Below are positions 24,893-32,857 of a DNA stretch of 64,000 nt, piece after piece; the first letter of the stretch is position 1; the number at the start of each line of letters is the position of its first letter. The stretch lies in contig NZ_JAJKFK010000002.1 of the NCBI RefSeq assembly GCF_021653975.1, positions 496,001 to 560,000 of the forward strand, written 5' to 3'. The stretch comes from Amycolatopsis sp. GM8 (GTDB lineage Bacteria > Actinomycetota > Actinomycetes > Mycobacteriales > Pseudonocardiaceae). The position numbers and the translations under genes were made by a program. The notes beneath the pieces were generated by a model. That model did no database searches and had not been told where the DNA came from. It was given only the letters and a program-made list of their open reading frames with translations.

Positions 24893-25394
24893 GCCGGGAG
24901 GCTACTGCGGCGCCAAGCACCGCAACGAGGGGCGGTGGCGGTGCCCGGCCTTGACCGGAAAGTGGGATAACGGAACGGTTGAGACCGCCGCCGGAAAGGC
25001 GCATGCTGGGATGTATCGGAGGACGAGCTCCGCGGCAACCGGCGCACTACCCGGGTGCACCTCGCGGAGCACACCGCCGGGGAATGGTCAGGTGGTTCAA
25101 TGGCGAATGCTTCTACCGCGGTTGACTGCCGGCTGTGGACCCACGACCGGGATGCGGTGAATCCCAGCCCAGTCGCGAAGTGAGCAGCACGGGTGTCAAC
25201 GCCATGCGCTCGATCTACCTCTCGCGCATCACGGTGAGGCTCTGGCCTGCCTCGATGCCGCCTCCGCGTGCATCGGCAGCGCGAAACTCGCCGGCCCGAG
25301 AGGCAGCCAACCGCCAACAGTGACAACCTCGGTATAACCCCGGGTGCGGCCGGACAAGGCCGCACCCGGGCTTTTGTCGGTACTCTTCCGCTCC
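24893..25394. other. Gene-free structured interval ending in a terminator
   Basis: No convincing gene. It contains an 8-bp stem GCTCCGCG (25027-25034) / CGCGGAGC (25063-25070) and a GGGAT...ATCCC hairpin near 25149-25165. Short plus-strand frames are present, for example from ATG 25204 (39 codons), and the strong plus-strand terminator at 25339-25375. A terminator facing right with no gene before it suggests a leader or small RNA. Confidence 0.45.
25339..25375 (+). terminator. Strong intrinsic terminator with no upstream gene
   Basis: A perfect 13-bp stem CCCGGGTGCGGCC (25339-25351) / GGCCGCACCCGGG (25358-25370), loop GGACAA, then CTTTTG. The metallopeptidase GTG is only 20 bases further on. 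It ends either an unannotated RNA or a regulated leader of the metallopeptidase. Confidence 0.85.
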
Positions 25395-26321
25395 GTGAGG
25401 TTCGACGACAACGCAGGGCTCGACACATCCGAGGTTTCCGACCTCCGCGGCGGCGGCGACAGCGGCGGAGGAGGTATCGGCTCCCGGGTCGCACTCGGCG
25501 GCGGCGGGCTCGGCGTCGTGGGCGTGCTCATCTACTTCGTGCTCAGCCAGCTCGGCGGCACCAGCGCCCCCAGCAGCGACGTGAGCCTGGGCCGCCTGCA
25601 GTCCGGCCAGCAGGTCAGCAACAGCACCCTCGCCCAGGAATGCCGCACCGGCGCCGACGCCAACCGCAACCACGACTGCGCCACCGTGGCGATCATCAAC
25701 TCCGTCCAGGACTACTGGACCGACCAGTTCGCGCGCTCCGGCCGCACCTACCGCAAGGCCACCACGAACTTCTTCAACGGCAGCGTCCGCACCGGCTGCG
25801 GCGGCGCCACCTCCGACACCGGCCCCTTCTACTGCCCCGCCGACTCCGAGGTCTACATCGACCTGTCGTTCTTCAACGAACTCCAAACCCGCTTCGGCGC
25901 CCAGGGCGGGCCGTTCGCCGAGGCGTACGTGCTCGCCCACGAGTACGGCCACCACGTCCAGAACCAGCTCGGCACGTCCAAAAGGGTCGGCAACGACACC
26001 GGCCCCACCTCCGGCTCCGTGCGCCTCGAACTGCAGGCCGACTGCTACGCGGGAGTATGGGGCAACCACGCCACCACCACGCCGTCCTCCAGCGGCAAAC
26101 CGCTGGTGCAGAACGTGACGCAGGACGACGTGCGGCGCGCGCTCGACACCGCCTCCCGGATCGGCGACGACTACATCCAGAAGAACCTCGGCAACGGGCG
26201 CGTCAACAGCTCGCAGTTCACCCACGGCACCTCGGCGCAACGCGAAAAGTGGTTCAACACAGGCTTTTCCACCGGCGATCCGGCGCGCTGCGACACCTTT
26301 GGCGCTCGGGACCTTGGTTGA
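25395..26321 (+). CDS. Neutral zinc metallopeptidase, YpfJ/KPN_02809 family
   Basis: A 308-residue protein. A Gly-rich N-terminus and one membrane helix (GLGVVGVLIYFVLSQL) are followed by an extracytoplasmic domain with the zinc site HEYGHH, downstream LQADCYAGVWGNH providing the third ligand region, and FFNELQTRFG and DPARCDTF blocks of the family. Substrates are unknown. GTG 25395 (VRFDDN) matches the family start; a TACTCT box 10 bases upstream would allow leaderless transcription. It follows a strong terminator. Confidence 0.88.
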   Translation: MRFDDNAGLDTSEVSDLRGGGDSGGGGIGSRVALGGGGLGVVGVLIYFVLSQLGGTSAPSSDVSLGRLQSGQQVSNSTLAQECRTGADANRNHDCATVAIINSVQDYWTDQFARSGRTYRKATTNFFNGSVRTGCGGATSDTGPFYCPADSEVYIDLSFFNELQTRFGAQGGPFAEAYVLAHEYGHHVQNQLGTSKRVGNDTGPTSGSVRLELQADCYAGVWGNHATTTPSSSGKPLVQNVTQDDVRRALDTASRIGDDYIQKNLGNGRVNSSQFTHGTSAQREKWFNTGFSTGDPARCDTFGARDLG

Positions 26322-26338
26322 CGTCTAGGGTCGGGATC

Positions 26339-27316
26339 ATGCATGCGATCACCATCCGCGAACCCGGCGGTCCCGAAGTCCTGACCTGGACCGAAGTCCC
26401 CGATCCCGAACCGGGCCCCGGTGAGGTGCTCGTCGAGGTCGCGGCCAGCGCCGTCAACCGCGCGGATCTGATGCAGCGGAAGGGTTTGTACCCACCGCCG
26501 CCCGGGGCGAGCGACATCCTCGGCCTCGAATGCTCCGGCACCATCACAGCGCTCGGCGACGGCGTCGAGGGCTGGCAGCTCGGCGACGAGGTGTGCGCGC
26601 TGCTCGCCGGCGGCGGGTACGCCGAGAAGGTCGTCGTCCCGGCCGTGCAGCTCCTGCCGATCCCCGCCGAGGTCGGCCTCGTCACCGCCGCGGCGCTGCC
26701 CGAGGTCGCGTGCACCGTGTGGTCCAACGTCGTCATGATCGCCAGCCTCCGCGAGGGCGAACTGCTGCTGATCCACGGTGGCGCGGGCGGCATCGGCACG
26801 CACGCGATCCAGGTCGGCAAGGCCCTGGGCGCGACGGTCGCGGTGACCGCGGGCTCGGCCGAGCGGCTGGAACGCTGCGGGCAGCTCGGCGCGGACATCA
26901 CGATCAACTACCGCGACCAGGATTTCGTCGAGGTGCTCAAGAAGGAGACCGGCGGCGCCGACGTCATCCTCGACAACATGGGCGCGTCCTATCTGGACCG
27001 GAACATCGACGCGCTGGCCCCGGGCGGGCGGCTCGCGATCATCGGCATGCAGGGCGGCACCAAGACCGAGATCAACCTCGGCAAGGTGATGGCCAAGCGC
27101 GCCAGCATCTCCGGCACCACGTTGCGGGCGCGGCCGGTGGCGGAGAAGGGCACGGTCGTCGCCGCGGTCCGCGAGTTCCTGTGGCCGCTGGTGGCACAGG
27201 GCTCGGTGCGGCCGATCGTCGGCCAGGCCATCCCGATGGCGGAAGCCGCGGACGCCCATCGCGCGCTCGACGAAGGCGACGTGTTCGGGAAGGTGCTGCT
27301 CACCGCCAAGGGCTAG
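26339..27316 (+). CDS. NAD(P)H-quinone oxidoreductase (zinc-free MDR family; Rv3777-like)
   Basis: This 325-residue protein opens MHAITIREPGGPEVL, with the VNRADLMQRKGLYPPPPGAS motif of PIG3/quinone oxidoreductases, dinucleotide site IHGGAGGIGTHAIQVGKALG, and C-terminal GDVFGKVLLT. It lacks zinc-ligand cysteines of alcohol dehydrogenases. It reduces quinones or alpha,beta-unsaturated carbonyls with NADPH. It sits beside the Rv3778c-like gene as in M. tuberculosis, with the two stop codons overlapping by 4 bases; this marks the edge of the conserved wall locus. Confidence 0.9.
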   Translation: MHAITIREPGGPEVLTWTEVPDPEPGPGEVLVEVAASAVNRADLMQRKGLYPPPPGASDILGLECSGTITALGDGVEGWQLGDEVCALLAGGGYAEKVVVPAVQLLPIPAEVGLVTAAALPEVACTVWSNVVMIASLREGELLLIHGGAGGIGTHAIQVGKALGATVAVTAGSAERLERCGQLGADITINYRDQDFVEVLKKETGGADVILDNMGASYLDRNIDALAPGGRLAIIGMQGGTKTEINLGKVMAKRASISGTTLRARPVAEKGTVVAAVREFLWPLVAQGSVRPIVGQAIPMAEAADAHRALDEGDVFGKVLLTAKG

Positions 27317-28512
27317 CGGAGCTCTTCCAGCGCCCGGACCAGCTGGTTGATCTCGAAGACGTTGGAGTAGTGGGCGAGGCCGATGCGGACCGCACCGCCG
27401 ACCTCGCCCACGCCGAGCGCCGAGAACACGCCGCTGGTGCCGTCGTCGGCGAACGCGCAAAGTCCTTGCGAGGCAAGGTAGTCCGCGACCTCGGGCGCTT
27501 TCTTGCCCGCGACCGCGAACGCCAGGGCGGGGATGCGCCGCATGGCGTCGCCGATGACCATCACGTGCGGCAGCGCACGCAGCTCCGTGTTCAGCTGCGC
27601 GAGCAGCCCGGCGTGGTACGACTTCGCCGAGCCGAGCGAGGTCACCAGCTTCTCCCGCCGGGAGCCGGTGGCCGCGTCGTCGAGTCCGGCGAGGTAGTCG
27701 ATCGACGCGATCAGGCCGGCCAGCAGCGGATACGCGTGCGGTCCCAGTTCGAGCCGCGCCGGGCCGCGCACCTCCGGGTCCAGCGACGCCGACGGCAGCC
27801 GCTCGATCAGCTCCGGATCCCGGAAGGCGAGCGCGCCCACCGGGGGCCCGCCCCACGCCTGCGCGGACACCACGATCACGTCGGCGCCCAGCTCCGCCAG
27901 GTCGAGCGGCACGAACGGGGCGGCGTAGGTCGCGTCCACCACGACGGTCGCGCCCACCCGTTTCGCGAACTCCACCACCGTCGGCACATCGGGCCGGGTG
28001 CCGACCGCGCCGGACGCGGCCGTGATGGTGACCGCCTTGGTGTGCGCGGAAATGAGGTTCTCGTACTGCCACGCCGGCAGTTCACAGTTCTCGATGTCGA
28101 TCTCGCCCCAGCGCACGATCGCGCCGACCCGCTTCGCGGTGCGCTGCCAGGGCACCAGGTTCGCGTGCTCGTCCAGCCGCGACACGACGACTTCGTCGCC
28201 CAGCTGCCAGTCCTCGCTCATCGCGTCGGCCAGCCGGCGCAACAGCACGGCGGCGCTCGGACCGAGCACGACACCGGCCGGGTCGGTGCCGACGAGATCG
28301 GCCACCGCGCGGCGGGCCGCGGTCACGATGCTCTCCGCACGCTGGGATGCCGGGAACGCGCCACCGGGTCCGGAAACCGGGGCACGCATCGCCGTCGACA
28401 CGGCCGAGGCCACCTGTTCGGGTACCAGCATTCCGGCAGGGCCGTCGAAGTGGATCCAGCCGTCACCCAGCGCGGGGAACAACCCACGTATTCGAGCGAC
28501 GTCGAACGCCAT
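27313..28512 (-). CDS. Class-V aminotransferase-fold protein, Rv3778c-like, lacking the PLP lysine
   Basis: A 399-residue cysteine-desulfurase-like protein. It has the fold landmarks IHFDGPAGMLVPEQV, LDEHANLVPWQ, ITAASGAVGTRPDVPTV and VVVDATYAAPFVPLDLAELG. At the site where SufS/NifS have SGHK it reads SAQAWGGPPVGAL, so the Schiff-base lysine is absent. M. tuberculosis Rv3778c has the same NAHAWGGPP replacement, so this is a conserved feature rather than decay. Start ATG 28512 matches the family N-terminus MAxDVARxRGL; GTG 28518 is an alternative. Function unknown. Confidence 0.8.
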   Translation of the reverse strand: MAFDVARIRGLFPALGDGWIHFDGPAGMLVPEQVASAVSTAMRAPVSGPGGAFPASQRAESIVTAARRAVADLVGTDPAGVVLGPSAAVLLRRLADAMSEDWQLGDEVVVSRLDEHANLVPWQRTAKRVGAIVRWGEIDIENCELPAWQYENLISAHTKAVTITAASGAVGTRPDVPTVVEFAKRVGATVVVDATYAAPFVPLDLAELGADVIVVSAQAWGGPPVGALAFRDPELIERLPSASLDPEVRGPARLELGPHAYPLLAGLIASIDYLAGLDDAATGSRREKLVTSLGSAKSYHAGLLAQLNTELRALPHVMVIGDAMRRIPALAFAVAGKKAPEVADYLASQGLCAFADDGTSGVFSALGVGEVGGAVRIGLAHYSNVFEINQLVRALEELR

Positions 28513-28626
28513 GGGCACACGGTACGGAGAAGTAATTTCGCTGCGCGTCCGGGGTTGAGATATGGGCCGCCCCGCCGCGGCGGGAGGACTACGCTCGGGG
28601 ACGTCGCATCAGCGCAGCAGGAGCCC

Positions 28627-29199
28627 ATGGACGGAGACATGACGGATCCCAACCACTTCACCAACCAGCCGGACGAGCAGGCGCAGCACGTGCTCGTCGT
28701 CGGACCCGATGGTGCCCCGGTGGGCACGGCGAGGGTGCCGGCCGGCGAGGAGGAGTCCCAGGAAACCGTCGGTGACCTGGTCGAAGAGCCGGCCAAGGTG
28801 ATGCGCATCGGCACCATGATCAAGCAGCTGCTGGAGGAGGTCCGCGCCGCTCCGCTGGACGACGCGAGCCGCAACCGGCTGCGCGAGATCCACCAGACCT
28901 CGGTCAAGGAGCTCGAACAGGCGCTCGCGCCGGAGCTGCAGAGCGAGATGGAACGCCTGGTGCAGCCGTTCACCGACGACTCGACGCCGTCCGACGCCGA
29001 GCTGCGCATCGCGCAGGCCCAGCTGGTCGGCTGGCTCGAGGGGCTGTTCCACGGCATCCAGACGGCGCTGTTCGCCCAGCAGATGGCGGCGCGCGTGCAG
29101 CTGGAGCAGATGCGCCGCGGCCTGCCGCCGGGTGCCTCGGCCGGGCGCGGCGCCGACGGCGTCACCCCGGGGATCACCGGCACCGGCCAGTACCTCTAG
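28627..29199 (+). CDS. bpa: Bacterial proteasome activator Bpa
   Basis: This 190-residue protein is the orthologue of M. tuberculosis Rv3780. The core VGDLVEEPAKVMRIGTMIKQ, then LDDASRNRLREIHQTSVKEL and AELRIAQAQLVGWLEGLFHG is almost unchanged, and it ends in the GTGQYL tail that docks into the 20S proteasome. Bpa forms a dodecameric ring and opens the proteasome gate without ATP, degrading unfolded proteins. ATG 28627 follows CAGGAG; ATG 28639 is possible. It is positioned, as in mycobacteria, beside the wall-glycan genes; its stop overlaps the convergent GT-C gene. Confidence 0.93.
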   Translation: MDGDMTDPNHFTNQPDEQAQHVLVVGPDGAPVGTARVPAGEEESQETVGDLVEEPAKVMRIGTMIKQLLEEVRAAPLDDASRNRLREIHQTSVKELEQALAPELQSEMERLVQPFTDDSTPSDAELRIAQAQLVGWLEGLFHGIQTALFAQQMAARVQLEQMRRGLPPGASAGRGADGVTPGITGTGQYL

Positions 29200-30794
29200 C
29201 GCCGCGGGCAGATCACGAGCGGGTCGGCCCTGATGGCGTTGTCGCAGTCGTAGGTCTGGCGGATCCGCGTGGCCAGGTCTGGTTCGAGCATGCCCAGGTC
29301 GAACCACGACGGGTCCACGACGAGGTACCGCGGCGCGGGATCCGCCAGGCACTCGGCGTTCTCGCCGTAGCTGACGACCGTGCGCACGTCAGGGATCCGC
29401 ATCCCGCGTTGCAGGAACGTCGGCGACGGGTAGCGGCACGGCGTGGGGTTGCCGAGGAAGTAGTTCACGTCGCCGAAGGTCAGGTACAGCACCGGTGTGT
29501 CCGCGCCGATCACGGCGTGCACCTCCGCGGCCTGCGCGGTCATCTGATCGGCGAACCGGACGCGGTCGGCGTTCGTGGACTCGGACCAGCCGAAGTCGAA
29601 GGAATACGGGCTGCTGGGCCAGATCGGGACCGCGAGCGCGGCCACGGCCGCCAGCGCGGGCACGAAGAACAGCGGGCGCCCACCGCGGGCCGGTTCGATC
29701 GCGGCGACCACCAGCGCGAGCACGAGCGCGACCGCCAGCACCCAGTAGACCTGCGTCGCGTACGCGATGCGAAAGGCCTGCGATTTCGCGTCCACCACCG
29801 GCAACCCGACGGCGAGCACGGCGGTGACGAGTACGAGCGTCCACGGCGGCCGCCCGTACTCGGTGTACCAGCGGGCGATCGCGAGCGCCCACAATCCGGC
29901 CGCCAGCGGCAAAAGCGCGTCGAGGTGGTACTGGAACCACTGCGCCTGCAACATGGTCGCGCCGAACACGCCCGCGATTCCCAGCGCCAGCAACACCGGC
30001 CACCAGCCGCGGACCACGCGGAACAGCACGAGCGCGCTGACCGGCAGCAGGGCGAACAGCGGCGCCAGCAGGGCCTCGTTGCCGACCGTCCGCCACAGGT
30101 CGGTGAAATCGAGCGGGGCGCCGCCGAGCGGTGAGGCGCCGTTGAGTGTCGAGAACTCCCCCAGCCACCGCCATTCCCGCGGTTCGACCAGCACGGCGAG
30201 CCCGAACAGCGCGCCACCCAGCGGGATGGCGGCGACGGTCATCGCGAGCGCACGCCGCCGGTCGGCGACGAGCACCACGCCGATCGCGAGCAGCGCCGCC
30301 GGCAGCGTCGTGTACTTGACGAGCACGGTCAGCGCGAGCAGGAAACCGCCCAGCAGGGCCGAAAACCACAGTTTCCGCGGCCACAGCGCGCCCGCGACGG
30401 CGGCGGTCGCAAGCAGTGAGCCGATCCATTCCGGCTGCAGGAAGTCCCAGTTCGGCGCGAGCGCCAGTGCCAGGCCGACGGCCGCCGCGATCATCGTCGC
30501 TTCCGGGCGGCGGAGCGCGGTGCGCAGCCACCACGCGACCAGCGCGACGAGCACCAGCGCGGCCAGCCGGATCAGCGCGTCCGAGCCGAGCGGGGACAGC
30601 GCCGCCATGAACAGCCGGGCGGCGAGCGGCCGATGCACGAACACCGCCGAAGGCGGCAGTTCGGCCACCCGCAGCACGCCGAGCACGTAGTGAACGTCGT
30701 GGTTGAGGCCGGTCCACAGCACCGTCGTCGCGACGGCGACCAGGGCGGCGACGCCCCCGGCGGCCCAGCCGAGCCGCTCGGAAAGCGCTTTCAT
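29196..30794 (-). CDS. GT-C-type polyprenyl glycosyltransferase-like membrane protein
   Basis: 532 residues with about ten transmembrane helices and a C-terminal extracytoplasmic domain. The first loop after helix 1 has LNHDVHYVLGVLRVAEL and VFVHRPLAARLF, an arrangement seen in lipid-linked sugar transferases (GT-C). Cysteines and tyrosines in the tail (TPCRYPSPTFLQRG, YDCDNAIRADPLVICPRR) suggest an exported disulfide domain. It is last in the nonulosonate operon and sits next to bpa, where M. tuberculosis has the GT-C protein Rv3779. The donor sugar is unknown; it might ligate or extend the operon's glycan. Confidence 0.7.
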   Translation of the reverse strand: MKALSERLGWAAGGVAALVAVATTVLWTGLNHDVHYVLGVLRVAELPPSAVFVHRPLAARLFMAALSPLGSDALIRLAALVLVALVAWWLRTALRRPEATMIAAAVGLALALAPNWDFLQPEWIGSLLATAAVAGALWPRKLWFSALLGGFLLALTVLVKYTTLPAALLAIGVVLVADRRRALAMTVAAIPLGGALFGLAVLVEPREWRWLGEFSTLNGASPLGGAPLDFTDLWRTVGNEALLAPLFALLPVSALVLFRVVRGWWPVLLALGIAGVFGATMLQAQWFQYHLDALLPLAAGLWALAIARWYTEYGRPPWTLVLVTAVLAVGLPVVDAKSQAFRIAYATQVYWVLAVALVLALVVAAIEPARGGRPLFFVPALAAVAALAVPIWPSSPYSFDFGWSESTNADRVRFADQMTAQAAEVHAVIGADTPVLYLTFGDVNYFLGNPTPCRYPSPTFLQRGMRIPDVRTVVSYGENAECLADPAPRYLVVDPSWFDLGMLEPDLATRIRQTYDCDNAIRADPLVICPRR

Positions 30795-31259
30795 TCAGTC
30801 CCCGGAAGCCCTGTGCGCCAACACCTCTTCGACGCGCGCGAGCCGCTCTTCGTATTGCGCCACAACGGACTCGCGGGCCCGGATGCGGGCGTGTTCCGCG
30901 CGGGTGTCGTCGACCTCAGCCGACGCCGCGCCCGGCCGTTCGAGCGCCGCGACCTGGCTGCCCATCGCGGCCACGTGCGCGGCGATCCGGCGCAGCTCGT
31001 CGTCATGCCAGCGGAACCGGCCGTCGACTTCGTCGACCCGATGATCGGCATGCCCGCGCAGCTCGTCGCGCGTCGCCTGCAGCTCCGTGCGGAACTCCCC
31101 GCGCAGCGCGTCCAGCTGACCGCGCACCTCCGCCAGCTGCCGGCGCAGATCGTCGAGCTGCGGGACGAAACGCTGATCACTCACGTTCTCGATACGCCAG
31201 CGCAGCCGCTTCCACAGCGGGAAAACGGCCCGCTTCCCCAGATTCTTCACAGTGCTCAC
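30795..31259 (-). CDS. Coiled-coil protein of the nonulosonate operon
   Basis: 154 residues. A basic amphipathic N-terminus (GKRAVFPLWKRLRWRIENVS) is followed by heptad-rich sequence (LDDLRRQLAEVRGQLDALRG and ARIRARESVVAQYEERLARV). No membrane helix. The GTG start overlaps the upstream GT29-like gene by four bases. Similar small coiled-coil proteins sit beside glycosyltransferases and may hold an enzyme complex at the membrane; that role is inferred from position only. Confidence 0.65.
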   Translation of the reverse strand: MSTVKNLGKRAVFPLWKRLRWRIENVSDQRFVPQLDDLRRQLAEVRGQLDALRGEFRTELQATRDELRGHADHRVDEVDGRFRWHDDELRRIAAHVAAMGSQVAALERPGAASAEVDDTRAEHARIRARESVVAQYEERLARVEEVLAHRASGD

Positions 31260-31948
31260 GGGATCAACTCGATTTCTCCGTTGTCACGCCAGGACCGCAG
31301 CAACGCGGACTCGGCGTGCAGCCGGTGGTCTCCGGTGACGTGCACGTCCTCACCCCAGGCGTGCGCGAACGTCGTCTGCTCGGGCCGGTCGACGATCGAG
31401 AACCCGGTGACGCCGATCTTGGCCCCGGGGAACAGCCGGACCGCCAGATACACGACGAGTGTGCCGGTGGTCGCCCAGGTCGGCTGATCGGGATCGAGCC
31501 CGAGCAGCCGGCCCAGCGGCCGCACGAACGGCCGGTTCGGGATCGGCACGAAGCCGAGGTCCGCGGGCCACCAGTCGGGGATGATCTCCGGTTCCCAGTG
31601 CAGCCGGCCCGGCTCGGCGAGCAGGTACAGGCGGGACGTGTAGTCGGCGAAGGTGTGCGGGCTGGCCAGCACTCCGCGGTGCATGACCACGACGTCGGTC
31701 TTGCGTCCGTACGCCGGCTCCGCGCCCGGCTCGTCGAGCGCGAACGTCGTCATCCGCACGACGAGATCGCTGTCGTCGATCAGCGCGGCCCGTTCGGCGC
31801 TCGGCGCGAGTGGTGCGTTGCCAACCACGGTGAGCGATTCGACCCGCTGGCCTCGTCCATACGAAGCCACCAGCTCGCGGAGAGCGTCGAGCTGTCGTGC
31901 CGCGGCCACCTCTTCGGGCGCGGCCTCAGCCAGGTACACGGCTTCCAC
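31256..31948 (-). CDS. GT29-like sialyltransferase-family protein
   Basis: A 230-residue soluble protein. An L-motif-like block VVGNAPLAPSAERAALIDDS followed by DLVVRMT, an S-motif-like block TTGTLVVYLAVRLFPGAKIG followed by VTGF, and a VS-like HDHRLHAESALL reproduce the layout of GT29 sialyltransferases (nucleotide binding, donor/acceptor, catalytic His). It lies directly after a NeuB-like synthase and a CMP-sugar synthetase, so transfer of a CMP-nonulosonic acid is a coherent inference. GTG start at 31948, 39 bases after the neuB-like stop. No signal peptide, so it would act at the cytoplasmic membrane face before export. Confidence 0.7.
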   Translation of the reverse strand: MEAVYLAEAAPEEVAAARQLDALRELVASYGRGQRVESLTVVGNAPLAPSAERAALIDDSDLVVRMTTFALDEPGAEPAYGRKTDVVVMHRGVLASPHTFADYTSRLYLLAEPGRLHWEPEIIPDWWPADLGFVPIPNRPFVRPLGRLLGLDPDQPTWATTGTLVVYLAVRLFPGAKIGVTGFSIVDRPEQTTFAHAWGEDVHVTGDHRLHAESALLRSWRDNGEIELIP

Positions 31949-31987
31949 CCCTTCACCGATCGGAGGACCGACTGTAGCGAAGTTGGT

Positions 31988-32857
31988 TCAGACCCTCCGC
32001 AGACGGCGGCGCGGGGCCTCTTCGCCGGGAAACACGCGCTTCACGCCGTCACCGAGCGCCAGTTCGACATTACGGATATCGCGGATCAAGCGCCGCAAAC
32101 CTTCCGGCTCGAGCGAAGCGGCCTGATCCGAACCCCACATCGTGCGGTCCAGCGTGACATGCCGCTCGACGACACACGCGCCCAGCGCCACCGCGGCGAT
32201 CGACACCTGCAGCCCGCGCTCGTGCCCGGAATAGCCGATCGGCACGCCGAACCGCCGCGACAGCGTCTCGATCATGCGGAGGTTCGCCTCCTCCGGCGGG
32301 CACGGATAGGTCGACGTGGCGTGCAGCAGCACCAAGCGCTCGGTGCCGAGTACCTCGACGGCCTTCTCGATTTCCTCCATTGTGGACATACCGGTCGAGG
32401 CGATGATCGGCTTCCCGGTGTCCCGCAAGGCTTTCAGCAAGTCCACATCGGTCAGTGACGCCGACGCGACCTTGTGCGTGACCACGTCGAACTTCTCCAG
32501 GAAGTCCACACTCGGCACGTCCCACGGCGAAGCGAACCAGGCGATGCCCTGGTCCTTGCAGTGCCGGTCGATCTCCTCGTACTCGGGCACGCCGAACTCG
32601 ACGCGGTACCGGTAGTCGAGGTAGGTCATCTCGCCCCACGGCGTGTCGCGCAGGGTGTCCCGCATGTCCGGCGGGGTCGCGATGTCCGGCGTGCGCTTCT
32701 GGAACTTGACCGCGTCCGCGCCCACGCTCACCGCGACGTCGATCAACTGCTTGGCGATCTCGACGTCGCCGTTGTGGTTGATGCCGATCTCCGCGACCGT
32801 GAACACCGGATGCCCGGGACCCACCTCGCGGTCGCCGATTCGCACGGCAGAAGTCAC
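31988..32857 (-). CDS. NeuB-family nonulosonic acid synthase (short, no SAF domain)
   Basis: A 289-residue TIM-barrel enzyme. It has FTVAEIGINHNGD, GADAVKFQKRTP, ASASLTDVDLLKAL, STGMSTMEEIEKAV, LLHATSTYPCPPEEANL, IGYSGHERG and ERHVTLDRTMWGSDQAASLE, the ordered motifs of sialic, legionaminic or KDN synthases that condense PEP with a mannose-type sugar. The C-terminal antifreeze-like (SAF) domain of classical NeuB is missing. The start overlaps the CMP-synthetase stop (ATGA). With no NeuC epimerase or aminotransferase nearby, KDN or KDN-phosphate is the simplest product, but this is not provable from sequence. Confidence 0.85.
   Translation of the reverse strand: MTSAVRIGDREVGPGHPVFTVAEIGINHNGDVEIAKQLIDVAVSVGADAVKFQKRTPDIATPPDMRDTLRDTPWGEMTYLDYRYRVEFGVPEYEEIDRHCKDQGIAWFASPWDVPSVDFLEKFDVVTHKVASASLTDVDLLKALRDTGKPIIASTGMSTMEEIEKAVEVLGTERLVLLHATSTYPCPPEEANLRMIETLSRRFGVPIGYSGHERGLQVSIAAVALGACVVERHVTLDRTMWGSDQAASLEPEGLRRLIRDIRNVELALGDGVKRVFPGEEAPRRRLRRV

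Noticed and set aside
25149-25185. Possible cobalamin riboswitch core (GCGGTGAATCCC...AGTCGCGAAGTGAGC)
   Set aside because: Only the GGTGA-ATCC element matches; the rest of the conserved core and B12-related downstream genes are missing. A covariance search would be needed to revive it.
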